Source: Temnopleurus reevesii (lineage: Eukaryota; Echinodermata; Echinoidea; Temnopleuroida; Temnopleuridae). Taken from it: a stretch of DNA of 64,000 bases. The notes beneath the pieces were generated by a model. The model made no database searches, had not been told where the DNA came from, and worked only from the letters and a program-made list of their open reading frames with translations. The translations under genes were made by a program, and so were the position numbers. Below, in pieces: positions 45,513 to 57,654 of the stretch. The stretch covers positions 30,050 through 94,049 of the forward strand of contig BQKZ01001732.1 of assembly GCA_036244855.1 (NCBI GenBank). The letters run 5' to 3'. Within the stretch, counting starts at the first letter, position 1. Every line of letters starts with the position of its first letter.

Positions 45513-45634
45513 GCCAAGGGTCCTCAAGCTACCCGCACACCTTTCGGGGCGGGAGGGACTGCATTTGTAACGCTTCTGCGAGCCTATATTGGTACCATCA
45601 CTACTTGGTACAAAAGCAGGAAAAAGGGTTGTAA
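45513..45634 (+). other. Possible exon after a strong acceptor
   Basis: A long pyrimidine tract (CCTCTCTCTCCTCTCTTTTT) leads to AATTTCAG at 45512, followed by a clearly GC-richer segment. Two frames stay open. One reads GSSSYPHTFRGGRDCICNAS and so on before a TAA. The other starts AKGPQATRTPFGAGG and stays open to about 45670. No good GT donor follows within the GC-rich part, so it could be a terminal exon. No family is recognised; a regulatory element is an alternative. Confidence 0.25.
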
Positions 45635-47288
45635 AATTTGGCCATTCAGTAAAATTACTCTTTCTTAAAATTCTAAAAGATAAAGAAATAGTTGTATTTT
45701 TCCTTCATAAACTACTAGATTTATACATATTTTTTCATAGTACTGTTACAACCATTCAATGACCTTAATGCACATCCTTGGGAGAAATGTAAAGAAAATA
45801 CAAACAAACAGGAAAACAGAAGTCAATACTGATCATAATAAAAAAATTCAAATCATTGAAAACATAAATTACAACAAAAAATATTAATAATTACTATTGC
45901 TACAGAGTATTTCGCAAAGAAAAAGTGCAAACACATTTTCAATTATTTGTTTAAATCCTTTCTATCATTCTTTTCATTTCATAATATAAAATCATTTAAA
46001 AAATGCATTTTAAATGCATGACATCAAATTTGAAATAAAGTTTTCTAATTGAACAAACCAATTCATTTCCGAAGTGTATGTTGCAACACAGAAACCATGA
46101 TGCCAATAACATCTACAAAAAGAAAAAAAACATCCCCATCGTTTACGTGAGAATTGGCACGTACCAACATCCAAACGAACAAAAGTCATACAAATTTCTT
46201 TTTCTTCATATCCATCATTTCCAATAATCCGCACACAAAGGGATTAATAATGCCCTAAAATACACTGCATATTGACACATGCATCATAGGCTTCCTGTTT
46301 TTCAAAACTCTTGGTGAAAATATGTCAATCTTCATTACCTATGCAAAAGTTCCCTGGTCGAAGAGAATATGAAAACTTTTGGGTGCCCAGCACTTTGCAT
46401 TGTAAATATTTAATATGTGCAAATTAATATTTTGACAAGCCCAAGCATAGACAAATATTCAAGTCTGCAATGAAGGAAAAGTACACAAGTCAATCAATTT
46501 GTTTTCCGCATTAGAATGGAAGCCTCATGCCCTTAATGATGGTGTATTACATACACGTACCTGAGAAGTAAAACAAAGATGAGACCCCCCCCTCCAAAAA
46601 AAAAAAATTTTGTTTGGATGCCCTAGACCGACAAACCCTGTCCCTCTACAAGGAGCCCGACCCGAATATTTTTTTTTTGTTTTTTGCTCAATTACAAAAA
46701 AAAATCACAGTAAAATTATAGGAAAGGTAAATGTATGAATAAGAATCTGAATAGCAATTTCCGGACATTTTAGGACTTTTCACTCCATTCTTAGTCTTAT
46801 TTTCTACATGAAATCTGTTACAAAAATCATTTAAAAAGTTTTTCCAACCAACCAACAAAATTTTTCAAAAAAGTTTTTCTTGGGAATCCAATCAATTACT
46901 TTTAAAGAAGAATGAAAATACCTATATCGTTGTTGATTTATTGTTTTTCATGATTATTATCAAAATTTAAACCTAGAAAAATTCATTTTGTGTCACCTGT
47001 GCTTACTATCCCTGAAAATGAGACAAAAATATTTTCTACTACATGATATAACTATAAAGCTCAGAACAGTGTGATCATCCATTAGTCTGAGGCTCTGAGC
47101 TTAATATGTAATACAGCAAAGATTTGCGACTTACTACATGTATGTATCCCACACATAACCAACACCTTCCTTAAAACCTCCACTTTCTCAGGTCTTATTC
47201 AGTTTCCAGAAAAGTATCTTTTATAGACACATGTATCCACATAAAAGAAAATAATCTGCCTTCAAAGTAAATTTTCAAAGTAAAATTA
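45635..47288. other. Non-coding stretch with fragments of a dispersed repeat
   Basis: 46590-46900 contains GATGCCCTAGACCGACAAA and CCAACCAACCAAC, related to the repeat at 21985-22590. Nothing else was recognised. Confidence 0.4.
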
Positions 47289-47515
47289 GAGGTGGCGCCT
47301 CCGCACCTGGGTCTGTGATACTCATGCAAGCCCTCCGGGCAACTAACCAAACCGAAAGGCTTCGACGTGTCTCTTTTTTTCGTCTCCGGAAAGACAAAAA
47401 GAGCCGCGAGGAAGCATTACACGTATCTCATTTCTCCCCTTTTAACACAAGCAAGTACCGTGCCTTGCATTTGAAATTCACAGCTCTCGTAATCGCAAAA
47501 GCCCCGAAATAAAAT
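47289..47515. other. GC- and CpG-richer single-copy island
   Basis: Starts GAGGTGGCGCCTCCGCACC and ends near AAAAGCCCCGAAATAAAATC. It stands out sharply from the AT-rich flanks and shows no repetition in the window. The + frame at 47315-47512 (65 codons, rich in Arg and Lys) is not bounded by clear splice sites. On the minus strand it contains GCGATTACGAGAGCTGTG and AAATGCAAGG, which look like homeodomain and POU-type sites. The best reading is a regulatory element or a fragment of a transcribed region; unproven. Confidence 0.3.
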
Positions 47516-49179
47516 CAATAAACTAGACGCTGGAAAGCTGATGCAATTATTAGATGAATTGTGAATCATACAGTGATGCAGATAATTGCTTATTTGTTTA
47601 AATTGCTCAAGGAATTTTTGAAATTGGTTATACTTTGAAGATATTTACTGTATATTCATATTTAGGTGAAGTGTAAAATTATGCTTTGAGGCTGTTTAAT
47701 CTGAAAATACTTATTCATTTTTCTCACTTACAAACCCTTCAACATACTTTTTACAACAAAAATGCATACATGTATAATGCATGTTACAACAAATTTAATA
47801 GAGGACTCACAAGTACATACATTTTCAAATAAGAGAAGAAAAATAAAAAAAAAAAATACAAATGTGAATAAATCGTCACCAGCATTCTTTGCTGAATAAT
47901 GTTTCAAAGAAAGCCAAACCATATTTATGTTTGATCTTTGATAATCTGTGAACTATTATTTGGAATTTTTTGATCATTTTCAAGTTTGACAATTCTGCCT
48001 TGGAATATCTAGGCAAAAGCCAAGATCAGAGACAATTACTCCGCCCCCCCCCCCCTCAAAAATAAATATGTCAGGCAAGCAAAAAATAGAAGTCATATTG
48101 CAGGGAGCTGTATTCTTTCCCCACCAATGACTGACACAAAAGCAATTTTTTTTTTGAAGAATAGGGAAGATCTATTCGCTTCAGAAAGGGGCTTGGTCGT
48201 AGAGGACTTCTTTTCAGGAGCGAAATAGCGCATGATCAGGGAAAAGTGAAGCAGTCCAAAACACTTTAGGCCCCTGGATCCTCAAATTGATGTTTAGTGA
48301 CATCATGACCTTTTCTCCTAACGTGGGTCGCAACTAACGACAGATCCATCCATTTTTACTAAAAATCAACCCTCGTTTGCAAAAGGACACTTTACACGTT
48401 GCCACGTAAACACAAAATACGATGTAATTCACCCATATAAAGTGCTAAAACAGGAAATTCACTTTTGGCAACGAGAATACAAGATAGTGTGTTGACAAAT
48501 TACTGTGGGAACCTGCAGACTTGAAATGATGAAATTGCTACCATAAAATCTGGAAATTCTGCCTCCAGTAGACATGTGTGAATTTGAGTTTTAAGATATC
48601 CTACTTTCATAATCCCAACGCACAAACAGAGGCTGTCATTGTCACGGAGCCTACCTTTTAATTTGAGAATTTTGAATCCCTAAAAAGCAAGCAATGCCAA
48701 TGAACACTGCAATTTTACAATATTTAGAGAAAAATTGAGAAAGCTTTATTCAAATTCATTACATTTTACAGTAAAACATAAAGCCAACAGCTCATTATCA
48801 TTTTAGCATCAGGATTTAGCCATTTTTATACATGGTCATTTCAAATTGATTGTTGCATTCAGGAATCTTGAATACATATTATTTCGGACATGAAATTCTC
48901 ACAAATATTGAGTTCACTAAATATTCCCAAACATTTCATAGGCAGATCCAAGATTAATCAAATTATCAGTGCCAATGTATTTTCATGAGGAAAAAACCCA
49001 CACAGCAACTTGCATCGGCAGGATCTGCCTATACGGCTGACAAGACAACCTGCATTAACAAATGAAGATGTGAACATGGGACAAGCAAAACCAGACAGAA
49101 ACCAAGCAAAACTGATCTAAAATGCAAGCAATCGGTTTACCAACTGCCGTCTTTGACTTCCCAAACTGAGAAGTTAGAA
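47516..49179. other. Non-coding stretch, nothing recognised
   Basis: Includes a C-run at about 48042-48054 and a moderately GC-rich patch at 48200-48420 without a recognised motif. Confidence 0.35.
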
Positions 49180-50060
49180 GAGGGCTGGGCGAAAGGCGAC
49201 AGATAGGAAGTCATTTTTCAAGAGGAGAGGAGATGGGATACTGGAAGTATTTGAACTTGAATACATACATAGGTTATCAGCTCAAGTCTGAACATCTTCC
49301 TTCCTCCATTTTGCAGCTTGCAAAGGTGGAACGAGGCGGCTGAATGGGTGCTATAACCCCCACCCCCTCAAAAAAAACTAAGAAAGTTTGGGCTTGGGGC
49401 GGGGCAAACCGAGACAGATAGGAAGTCATTTTTCAAGAGGAGGGGAGATACGAGACTAGAAGTATTTGAACTTGAATACATATCCATAGGTTATCAGATC
49501 AAGTCTAACCATCATCCTTCCTCCATTTTGCAGCTTGCATGGGAGTGCTATGTGGATCTAGGGGGAGCAAAAGGGGCAATACCCCTCTCCTGGCGATGCA
49601 AAAATGTTCGCAACAAGNATTGAGGGGCTAAATGGGTGCCATGATTGCACCCTTCCCCCAATTTTGCCTGTGCAGTGACTGGGAAGAAGACAAAACAAAA
49701 TTCTTCTTGTTTGTCTGGTCGCTTGTCAGTTAGATGTTTCATCGGTACGAAACTTCTTCCCCCATCCCCTGTTTGACAGGCCTTGGATAAACCTATACTT
49801 TGCTTAAGGGTAGCTATTTTGACGAGAGGGCTAGGCAAGAAGAAGTCATTTTTCAAGAGAAGCAGAGATAGGAGACTGGAAGTATTTGAACTTGAATACA
49901 TCCATAGGTTATCAGCTCAAGTTTGAGCATCTTCCTTCCTCTATCTCACATTTTGCAGAGGCATTCTAGGTAGATCTAGAAAAAGCCAAAGGGGTACAAC
50001 CCCTCTTCTGGCGATGCAAACATGTTCGCTTCAAGCCTGGATTCCTGACCCTCTTACTTA
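49180..50060. repeat. Degenerate tandem repeat around a single N
   Basis: GACAGATAGGAAGTCATTTTTC with the following AAGTATTTGAACTTGAATAC and AGGTTATCAGNTCAAG recurs near 49199 and 49412, then without GACAGATAGG near 49840. A related piece with GGAAATCATTTTTCAGAG is near 50570. TCTGGCGATGCAAANATGTTCGC recurs near 49589 and 50007. The N at 49618 sits inside the array, so the copy number is uncertain. Confidence 0.8.
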
Positions 50061-50253
50061 GGCAATGTGGACATGAATGATGATCTTTTTTATTGTTTCT
50101 TCCCTGCCCAAGACTTGCTTCCCCAAGGAAGAAAATGATTTTATATCTCCTTTTTTCCTTTTATTTTGTCTGCTTGCTTGTCTTAGAACTAATAAACCAT
50201 ATACACTCACACCTCCTCAAATGTTACAGGCCCTGGGTGCACACATTGCTTTG

Positions 50254-50402
50254 TCTTTTCTCTTCTTCAGCTTGGCCATCTTCATGTACCTATACCAGCT
50301 CCATCAAGAGTCAACATCTATCCTACTTTTTTTTTTTTTTTTAACTCTTGATGGGGTTGGTATAGGTATATGAAGATGGCTAAGCTGATGAAGAGAAAAG
50401 AT
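50254..50402 (+). ncRNA. Long hairpin, ~58-bp arms, RNA-like pairing
   Basis: The left arm (50254-50312) pairs with the right arm (50343-50402) across a 30-nt T-rich loop. Of about 60 positions, five that are not Watson-Crick are G:U pairs when read as + strand RNA, for example CTTGGCC with GGCTAAG and CATGTACC with GGTATATG. About two are true mismatches. The same changes read on the minus strand would be A:C mismatches. This fits a + strand hairpin RNA (pre-miRNA or hpRNA type), but a decaying palindrome is also possible. No known miRNA is recognised. Confidence 0.35.
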
Positions 50403-51154
50403 GAGATTGGGTGATTCGAGCACTTAAATTTGCATTTATCCATCGGCTATCAACTTGCATTTCAAGTGTATACATCAGTTTTCCACTACATGGACAAAAC
50501 TGTAAGGGAATAACTTGCTTCGGGGATAATTTATGTGAAATATGGTTGGGCAAAGACAGGAAAGGAATAGGAAATCATTTTTCAGAGAGGAAAATATGAA
50601 AAATTTGAAAATGGAGTTGTTTTACTGGAGGATGCATGTTCAGAGACTTCATGCGCACTTATGTCAAACTCTTATTTAATGCAATGCCCCCAGTGTACTT
50701 TAGTCTCATGTCAAGCTCCAACGAGAAGAATTGATGACAGGGATTAGATCACGACCTTTGCGAAAATCATCAGGAAAAAATATGGAATCTCTTTGAAATC
50801 AAGGCAGAGAATTGATGAGATATGTGAAGTAATTAGACATGAGAATGGATGATGGGGTATGACATTCACCTGTTGCGCTGTCAACATATTTTTTGTACAT
50901 GTACACTGTATGCAGGTAAGAACAACAAAAATGAGCAAAAATATGCCATTGTGTTTTAGATTATAGGGACATTATTAGTTGAGTTAAATTGTGAAACTGA
51001 TAATAACAACACCTATTTAAATATCTATTGCAAAATAAATCATATTGGCTATAGTATTGCCAAATGTTTGTCATATTCAAAGGTGAAATATTTTTAGCAG
51101 ACTGAGGGAAAAAAATATAATTATAGGGACAGCCATCTTTGTGTCTAGGCCTAA
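50403..51154. other. Non-coding stretch, nothing recognised
   Basis: Contains a GTACATGTACA palindrome near 50896. No exon or RNA signal. Confidence 0.35.
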
Positions 51155-51362
51155 TGTAACAGCCAATATTTTAGTGTATGTTAATTTCAGAAAATTCACT
51201 AGATTTCACATATAATATATAGTAAGCTGTTATTTTTCATATTTTCAAAAATATTGCAGACTACACAAATCTATTGACAATCCAATGAGTAAAAATTTAG
51301 CAAATTCATGATCGTAAAAGTAACTAAAATAAAATCCCATAGAAAATTTCAGGTCATATAAT
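51155..51362. mobile_element. Diverged MITE of the CTGTATAAGC family
   Basis: TGTAACAGCCAATATTTTAG at the left, ATAAAATCCC...AAAATTTCAGG at the right, and the internal ATTCACTAGATTTCAC and AAATTCATGATCG blocks follow the order in 19288-19499. Confidence 0.7.
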
Positions 51363-51699
51363 ATTGTAATTCTTAAACAGTATTGCTTCTAAACTGGATT
51401 TACTGTCTCACCCAAAAGTAGCAAGATAAAAAGTGCACAATAGATAGGGAAGATCAGGGCAGTTTCATTGTGACAGTCTGTGGAGAACATCCCCCATAAA
51501 AAAATAAAACTAAAGACCTAAATAAGACGATTGCACGTATATTGTAAGTGTATGGTGTTGTCTGAATGATGAAAAGTAGAAATGCATTCCCCTCAAAATA
51601 CTGGACAGGTTTTCGACATCTGGACTATCAAAACTTGTCTTTCAACTTGCGCAGAGGTGAATGACTGATCATATTTATGTTAGCAAATATTTCCGTCTG
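51363..51699. other. Non-coding stretch, nothing recognised
   Basis: AT-rich, with no supported feature. Confidence 0.3.
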
Positions 51700-52460
51700 G
51701 TCAAGAAATGATACCTCAATGCTGAGTGCTTATTGGCTACGGGGTCCAGAACTAATGGCAAAAACATTGACCCTCTTCAAAACAAAAAGTGAAAGAAAAG
51801 TAGGTGTTGAAATGAAAACATAAATTTCTGTTGCCATGAGAACAGTTAATATGTAGGCTTATATACAATACTTTTTTGTTGATGTTTGTATAAAAGTCTT
51901 CTACACTGGACATGGTATCTCCATGCCGAGTGCTTATTGGCTACGGGGTCATGAAATAATGGCAAAAACATTGACCCCCTTAGAAAGAAAAAGTGAAACA
52001 AAAGTAAGTGTTGAAATTGTAGTTACATTTCGGTTGCCTGCAAACAGTTAGTATTGTAACACTCCTTTTTATAATGGTATATTTTAGTATTTAGCCTAAT
52101 CGTACGAAACTTTAGTGAAGCAACATTTTCAGTACAATATAACTTGTAAAGGACAGGGATGTCATTGACAATCAATGAAAAAGTTTGGAAACTAGTTTGA
52201 CAGACTAGGCACTACAAAAATAACATTTTCTTCGGCATTCGCTAATGAACATGGAAAAATCTGCATTCAGACAAACTTTTGAGAAAAATTCTCCCATATA
52301 AAATGTTATGGTCTATATTTCTTTTAATTTTTCAATATTTTTTTATGTTAATAAATTCTTTGGCATTGGTCATCAGGTATAGGGTCAGAAACTAATGGCA
52401 AAAACATTGACCCTTTCAAACTAAAATGTGATATGGAAGAAGGTGTTGAAATCGTCTATT
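51700..52460. repeat. Tandem repeat, ~204-bp unit, 3 recognisable copies
   Basis: TGGCAAAAACATTGACCC recurs at 51756, 51960 and 52396. The first two units share GAGTGCTTATTGGCTACGGG and GTTGAAAT segments. The third is separated by two unit lengths, suggesting a decayed unit between. Confidence 0.85.
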
Positions 52461-53589
52461 AGTATTAGTTCTCTTATGCGTACACCGTTGGCTATAGGCC
52501 TTGTTATTGTACTTTTTTAAGTAGAGCAAAAAACAGTAAGGTGGCGCTGATACGCAAGAATAAAAACATTCTTCGCCTGAAAATTTTGTGTTTTTCTGTG
52601 TGTGTTTTTTTTCTTCCCCTCCTTCCCTCCTCCCTTTATTACGATCAATAAAGGTATATTCCAATTTTGATGAAATGCATTTATTGAAAGATGACCAGCT
52701 GTCGATGTCCATTTCATAACACCGTCATATTTTTCTTGGCACCATTCCCCATATGGTTATGCCACTGGTTACTGACGCTTTGGAACTAGAAGGCACTAAA
52801 CCTACTTCTTCCTCCAAGGTATAAGTGTTCACATCCTTTAGTTCGCCCCCCCCCAAAAAAAAATAGTTTCTGTTTGTCCTCTAACGACCAACCACCTGAA
52901 AATAGCCCATTGTCATTTTTTGTACTTTTCACTCTTACTTTTCAATCAAGTTGAAAAAAGGACTGTGAATCACAGAAAAACTATTGAAATACAACTAGAA
53001 AAATCCTTCTCAGATGATCTCTGGCTTTCAAACATTTTAAAATCTTAGTGCCAATATGAAATGTGTTCTAAAGGACAAACTTTTGCCAGCCAACTGATGC
53101 TATTTTTCAAAAATGGCATTTGAGGGCAACCAGACAATTATTTTTTTTGACATATTGCCCTCCATATGAAGTTCGAAATATACTTTATTGTCATATAAAA
53201 AACCAAAGCATGTTTACAAGTAGTTTACACCTAGGATGCATTCTACGGAAGTCGAAATGTACAAGGTTTAGGCAATACAACATATGCTTACAAAATATTT
53301 ACAAATTTGGTGTATAAAACAGAGTAGAGAAATTAAGAATAAACATTTAAATGGTGAATAAAGAAGAACCAGACGACTGTTATAGATGATATTTGATAGG
53401 CTGTATAACGAAAGTGACAACAGAGATATAAATGTGTGGGTTCTCCATTTGGAGAGATTTTTAGATGATAGACAGATACGTGTTGGTCATTCTTGAAGGG
53501 TATTGGAAGGATGCACTCAAAATCCGCTCTGAGAAACAACAAAGCAAAACGTGAAATGGAAAGGACATATATATTCCATTTGCTCCAAT
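52461..53589. other. Non-coding stretch with dispersed repeat fragments
   Basis: 52840-53170 carries CCTCTAACGACCAACCACC and GGGCAACCAGACAATTATTT segments related to 21985-22590. TACTTTATTGTCATATAAAA near 53181 looks like the 3' end of some retroelement, an uncertain match. No gene is supported. Confidence 0.35.
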
Positions 53590-55110
53590 TAGACAACAAA
53601 TCATTCAACAGGACACTTTCAAATTCCTTTTCTGGTGGCCTGGGGTTAGGGTGATTGCCCTGATTCAATAACCCTCTCGCCTTCCTCACTTTATCAATTT
53701 CATATTTATTTTTTTCTTTTGTTCTCAAAGAAAAGACATAGGGGGTGTTGTTCAAAAGTTGCAATTGATTGCAAGTTGCAGTTGATCGGAATAGGTCAAT
53801 CAAAATCATTGTTTCATGCGCGTCTTGTTAAATGCGCGCACCATGCGCGCATGAAAATGCGCGTTACAATTTGCAAAGTTGCAGTTGATTTGCAGTTGAT
53901 TTTGAGCAACACCCCAATAGCCTGTTATTTCCATCTTTCAAACTAAAAACAGAGTTAATAGCTTTTATCTACGTATTTAGTAAGTCTTCTTTATACATGG
54001 TAGCCCTTTCAGTAACAAATACCGCTCTACCATGGGGCTCTGTCTGTACAGTTCAAACAATGAAATACAATATAAAACAATACATAAAAATCAAAACTTT
54101 TGTTGCATAAAGTAGATTTGAAATCGTTTATTTGGATTCTCCCAAATTTATATCTGTATCATGGCTTCATCAAAGTAAAAGAAAACAACAGAAATAACAG
54201 CTTTTTAATTTAAGAAAGCCAAACTTTCATATTCAGATAAATGCACAATGAACAAAAACAGTGATTTTAATAGTATAGGCCTACACAATTTGGTGATTAG
54301 ATAATAAAGATTTGCACAATTATATTTCCTGATAGGGATGTAATGACACCAAATCATTCAACAGGGCACTTTCAAATTCCTTTTCTGGTGGCCTGGGGTT
54401 TGGGTGACTGCCCTGATTCAATAACCCTCTCACCTTCCTTCACTTTATCAATTTCATATTTATTTTTTTCTTTTGTTCTCAAAGAAAAGACATAGCCTGT
54501 TATATTTCCATCTTTAAAACTAAAAAAATGGATTGAACAGCTTTTATTTATATATTTAGCAAGTCTTCTTTATTACAGGATAGCCCTTTCAGTAACAAAT
54601 AAAAACAATTAATAAAATCAAATATAAAACAATACATATTGCAGGAAATCATGTAACTTTTCAATTTTGATTAGCAATTTTAGATGTTGAGGAAAGAGTT
54701 CCAACACTTGACTGTTCAGTTCTATGTGAAAAGGTTGCTTAACAAAAATCATGCTTAAATGTACATGTATTAGCAAATTGTGATGCGATACCAGGAAAAT
54801 TATTCCCTGTATTGAATTCATTGCTTTTGTTATGTAGAGTTGATTTGGAATAATTTATTTGTATTCTCTCAAATTTTCTTTTATTAGAATGATTTCATCA
54901 AAGTCACAAAAATAGAATGACCACTTTTTAAAGAAATCCCAAATTTTATATTCAGATAAATGCACAATGAATAAAAAAAATAGAAATGCTTTTAATCATA
55001 TAAGCCTAAATGTACAATACTTTTTGCTATCAAAACACAGGATAAAATGGTGATAAGATATTAAAGATTGGCAAAATCAATTGCATTTCCAGATGGGATA
55101 TCATTTGAAA
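53590..55110. repeat. Two-copy tandem duplication, ~760-bp unit
   Basis: AAATCATTCAACAGGNCACTTTC starts units at about 53597 and 54351. Both continue through CTTTTCTGGTGGCCTGGGGTT, AAAGACATA, TAGCCCTTTCAGTAACAAAT, TATTCAGATAAATGCACAATGAA and TAAAGATT. The first unit contains a MITE insertion (53741-53916). A minus-strand ORF across the first unit is frameshifted in the second, so no gene is called. Confidence 0.85.
53741..53916. mobile_element. 176-bp MITE, GGGGTGTTG ends, ATA repeats
   Basis: Starts GGGGGTGTTGTTCAAAA and ends TTTTGAGCAACACCCCA, an inverted repeat with one or two mismatches. ATA flanks both sides (53738-53740 and 53917-53919). The second tandem unit reads AAAGACATAGCCTGTTAT with no insert, so the empty site is directly visible. 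The interior has GCGCGCACCATGCGCGC, an unusual CpG-rich palindromic core for this region. Confidence 0.9.
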
Positions 55111-56169
55111 TAATGTTCACATTTTCAAATACAATATTTAGAAGCCAAAATGTATGTGTTCTTCTCTATATATATACCAAATGGAAATGTTTCTGTTTCT
55201 TTTTAAAGTAAAGTCTTCTGAACTGTAAGGTTAAATTCGTGGAACTTAGGAGACATAGAAAAATCTTGAATTAATACTTCTTTCAACACTGTCTTCCTGA
55301 GCATACAGGTGACCAGATGACTATAAGACAATAAAAAACAGAGTGCAAGGTCTATATCCTTTGCCACATGAAATAATAAATTAAATCACTTTTATGAGGC
55401 AGGATTGTGAAAACTTTTCTCCCGACAAGACCATATAAGCCTTAAATGGGTCCCAATTGAGTACTTAAAAATGTTTTTGACCCCCACCATGGGGTTTATC
55501 CTTCCCTATCGGTCAATAAAATGACCCTCCCAGACAAAAGTTATCACCTTTTTTACTTTATCATTTTCTTCCTTTAAGAAATCTTTTCCCCTCTTGTCTG
55601 CTAAAAAATAATTCACCTTTGAACATGAAGAATATTAAGCAGTAGTAGACAATATGATTTATTCTGCTGTATATTTTTATATATAGGTGTTGTTATTATC
55701 AGTTTCATGATTCGACTCAATTAACATATGAAAATGTGTTATACCTTCAAATATAGGATAAATTTTAAGCAATGGTGGTCTTCTTGATTTTTTAGAATAA
55801 AATTCAATATTTGCACAGGTATTATAGACATTAATTCATCTCAGTTTAAAAAATAGGTCGAAATGAATAAAAATTACAATTGAAAAAGCAACTTCAAAAT
55901 GACCATTAAATAACACCAAAATATAAAATATCTCTGGAGTTCAACTTCCTTTTTTCCAATAAATCTTTGCAATGTAAAACAAAAATGATGAGTACATATG
56001 TGTGAACACTTGTTTATAAGAAACATTTTATTTCATGAAAAATAACCATATACTGTGCTTGAATTAAACAAATATGTAAACAATATCATAGTTTTTAAAA
56101 TGAACCCCTGGTGCATGAAAAAGTAGAACATTTTCTGGCTTTTTTCTTCAAATTGTTGAGAATTCAATT
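55111..56169. other. Non-coding stretch, nothing recognised
   Basis: AT-rich. No supported exon, RNA or repeat unit. Confidence 0.35.
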
Positions 56170-57235
56170 ACATCAAGAGCATCCTTCCATGTTCTATTCC
56201 ACTTCAGTCACATTGCATATTGTAACATTGGGGCTAATTTGGGGGAGGAGTACTTTGTGAAATAATTGGAAATCTACTTCCACATATACATTCAGTACAT
56301 GTGTGCCTCACTACAGGATGTGTCAATAAAAATGCAATATAGTTTAATCTTCCACTGTGAATGTTATATTCTACTTCAGTCACATTGCGTATTGTAACAC
56401 TGGGGCTGATGCATGGGGAGGAGTACTTTGAGAAATAATTGGAAATCTACTTCCACAATATAGTCTGTACATGTGTGCCTCAGTATAGGGTGTGTCAATA
56501 AAAATGCAATATAGTTTAATCTTCCATTGTGAATGACATTGTACTGTCACATACCATACTGAAAAATTGGGGCTGATGCATGGGGGAGGAGTACTTTGGG
56601 AAATAATTAAAAGTCTACTCCCACATCCATTCTGCACATGTGTACCTTGCTACAGGGTGTCCCAATAAAAATGTCAAAATCTTCCATTATGAATGTTCTA
56701 TTCCACTTTAGTCACATTACATACTGCAACATTGGGGTTGATTGGGGGAGGAGCACTTTTGGAAATAATTGGAAATCTACTTCCACATATATTCTGCACA
56801 TGTATGCCCCACTATAGGGTATGCCAATAAAAATGCAATACAGTTGAAATCTTCCATTGTAAATCATGTATTCTACTTCAGTGACGTGACATACTGTAAC
56901 ATTGGGGCTGATGCATGGGGGAGGAGCACTTTGGGAAATAATTGGAAATCTACTTCCACAATTTAATCTGTACATGTGTGCCTCACTACAGGGTGTGTCA
57001 ATAAAAATGCAATACAGTTTAATCTTTCATTGTGAATGATACATTGTACTGTCACATCACATATTGCTATATTGGAGCTGATCGGGAAGAGTACTTTGGG
57101 AAATAATTATAAGTCTACTCCCACATACATTCTGCACATGTATACCTTGCTACAGGGTGTCCCAATAAAAATGTAATACAATTTAATCTTCTACTGTAAA
57201 TGTCCTATCCCATTTCAGTCACAGCACATACTGAA
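56170..57235. repeat. Tandem satellite, ~168-bp unit, 6-7 copies
   Basis: CAATAAAAATG recurs at 56324, 56496, 56663, 56825, 56999 and 57163 (steps 172, 167, 162, 174 and 164), preceded by ACAGGGTGT-like sequence. Units share TTCTACTTCAGTCACAT, ATTGGGGCTGAT, GGAGGAGTACTTTGGGAAAT and TCTACTTCCACA. Small minus-strand frames rich in CGSRFPIISQS are satellite products. Confidence 0.95.
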
Positions 57236-57654
57236 ACTTTGAAGTTAATAGGCAAATTATAGTGAATTGATGATTCATTGAAAATATTCATCAGTTTATG
57301 CTACACTGCAGGGTATATAAATTTTCAAGAAACATCAAGTGATTATCTTACGGATTTATAATCCTACACTGTATGGATTTATAATAATTTATATATATTT
57401 GTCACTTGTGTGAAACATCTCATCAAATGAACTTTTTGTCTTTTCCACATTTTTCATCTGATTTTAGATACATTGTAAAATGACAAGATTATATTGTCCA
57501 AATATTTAATTTTTTATCATTCTTACACACATGAAAAACCTAAATCCTTAAAATAGATGATACCTTTCTTTTAATTTGATGAAAAAATTCCAACAAATAC
57601 TTCAAACTTAAGACAACAAATAATACATAAAATTTATATTTTCTTGATTCACCC
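57236..57654. other. Non-coding stretch, nothing recognised
   Basis: AT-rich, with no supported feature. Confidence 0.3.

Noticed and set aside
53333..53809. 158-residue minus-strand ORF
   Set aside because: It spans part of a ~760-bp tandem unit and a MITE edge. In the second unit the same stretch has an indel that shifts the frame, and the sequence matches no family I recognise.
56380..56975. Minus-strand frames with recurring CGSRFPIISQS
   Set aside because: Products of the ~168-bp satellite.
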